A DNA stretch of 5,666 bases from JBBRLG01 sp038231495 (GTDB taxonomy: Bacteria; Planctomycetota; Planctomycetia; Gemmatales; Gemmataceae). The stretch lies in contig JBBRLG010000487.1 in NCBI GenBank assembly GCA_038231495.1, positions 1 through 5,666 on the forward strand. Direction: 5' to 3'. The notes under the pieces were generated by a model, which was given only the letters and a program-made list of their open reading frames with translations, did not search any database and had not been told where the DNA came from. This document shows, piece after piece, positions 5,611-5,666 of the stretch. The translations under genes were made by a program, and so were the position numbers. Position 1 is the first letter of the stretch. The number at the start of each line of letters is the position of its first letter.

Positions 5611-5666
5611 CGAAGGTTAAGTCGTATTACACCAAGCCTTTGGGTAAAACAGACTGGGACAGGGGC

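Overview
The window is high-GC bacterial DNA with five genes, all on the + strand. The large acyltransferase/acyl-ligase fusion, the style of the small lineage-specific proteins, and the abundant structured repeats between genes together suggest a planctomycete, probably of the Gemmata group. This placement comes from recalled family resemblance, not from a search. No rRNA, tRNA or CRISPR array is visible.

Layout. Positions 1-143 hold leader DNA with a small structured repeat and a possible promoter. Positions 144-2387 encode an Aas-type two-domain protein: an N-terminal PlsC-like acyltransferase whose catalytic motifs look degenerate, followed by an AMP-forming acyl-ACP/acyl-CoA synthetase with all its core motifs intact. 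Positions 2388-2542 carry a 105-bp element with long C7/G7 inverted-repeat arms. Positions 2543-3289 encode TrmJ, the tRNA ribose-2'-O-methyltransferase for position 32, with all three SpoU motifs and a normal length.

From about 3300 the character changes from housekeeping to accessory. A 94-aa protein of unknown function (3451-3735) is followed by a 96-bp structured site (3767-3862). This site has the layout of an integron attC: 7-bp R boxes, 5/6-nt unpaired spacers, and a long L stem with extrahelical bases. A perfect GTTAGGC core lies upstream at 3377-3383, so 3378-3856 has the shape of a one-gene integron cassette. A two-helix membrane protein of unknown function (3876-4820) starts right after the attC-like site. 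It has a strong ribosome binding site, which argues against a longer in-frame start that would translate the site itself.

Positions 4821-4968 contain a REP-like inverted repeat flanked on both sides by tandemly doubled A/T-rich units. The last gene (4969-5610) encodes a PD-(D/E)XK-like protein in which the usual acidic residue of the (D/E)XK motif is Gln. The remaining 56 bases show nothing recognisable.

The five genes do not form an evident pathway. Each is separated by 140-161 bp of mostly structured DNA. The first two are core-type functions (lipid metabolism, tRNA modification) and the last three look like accessory or acquired genes.
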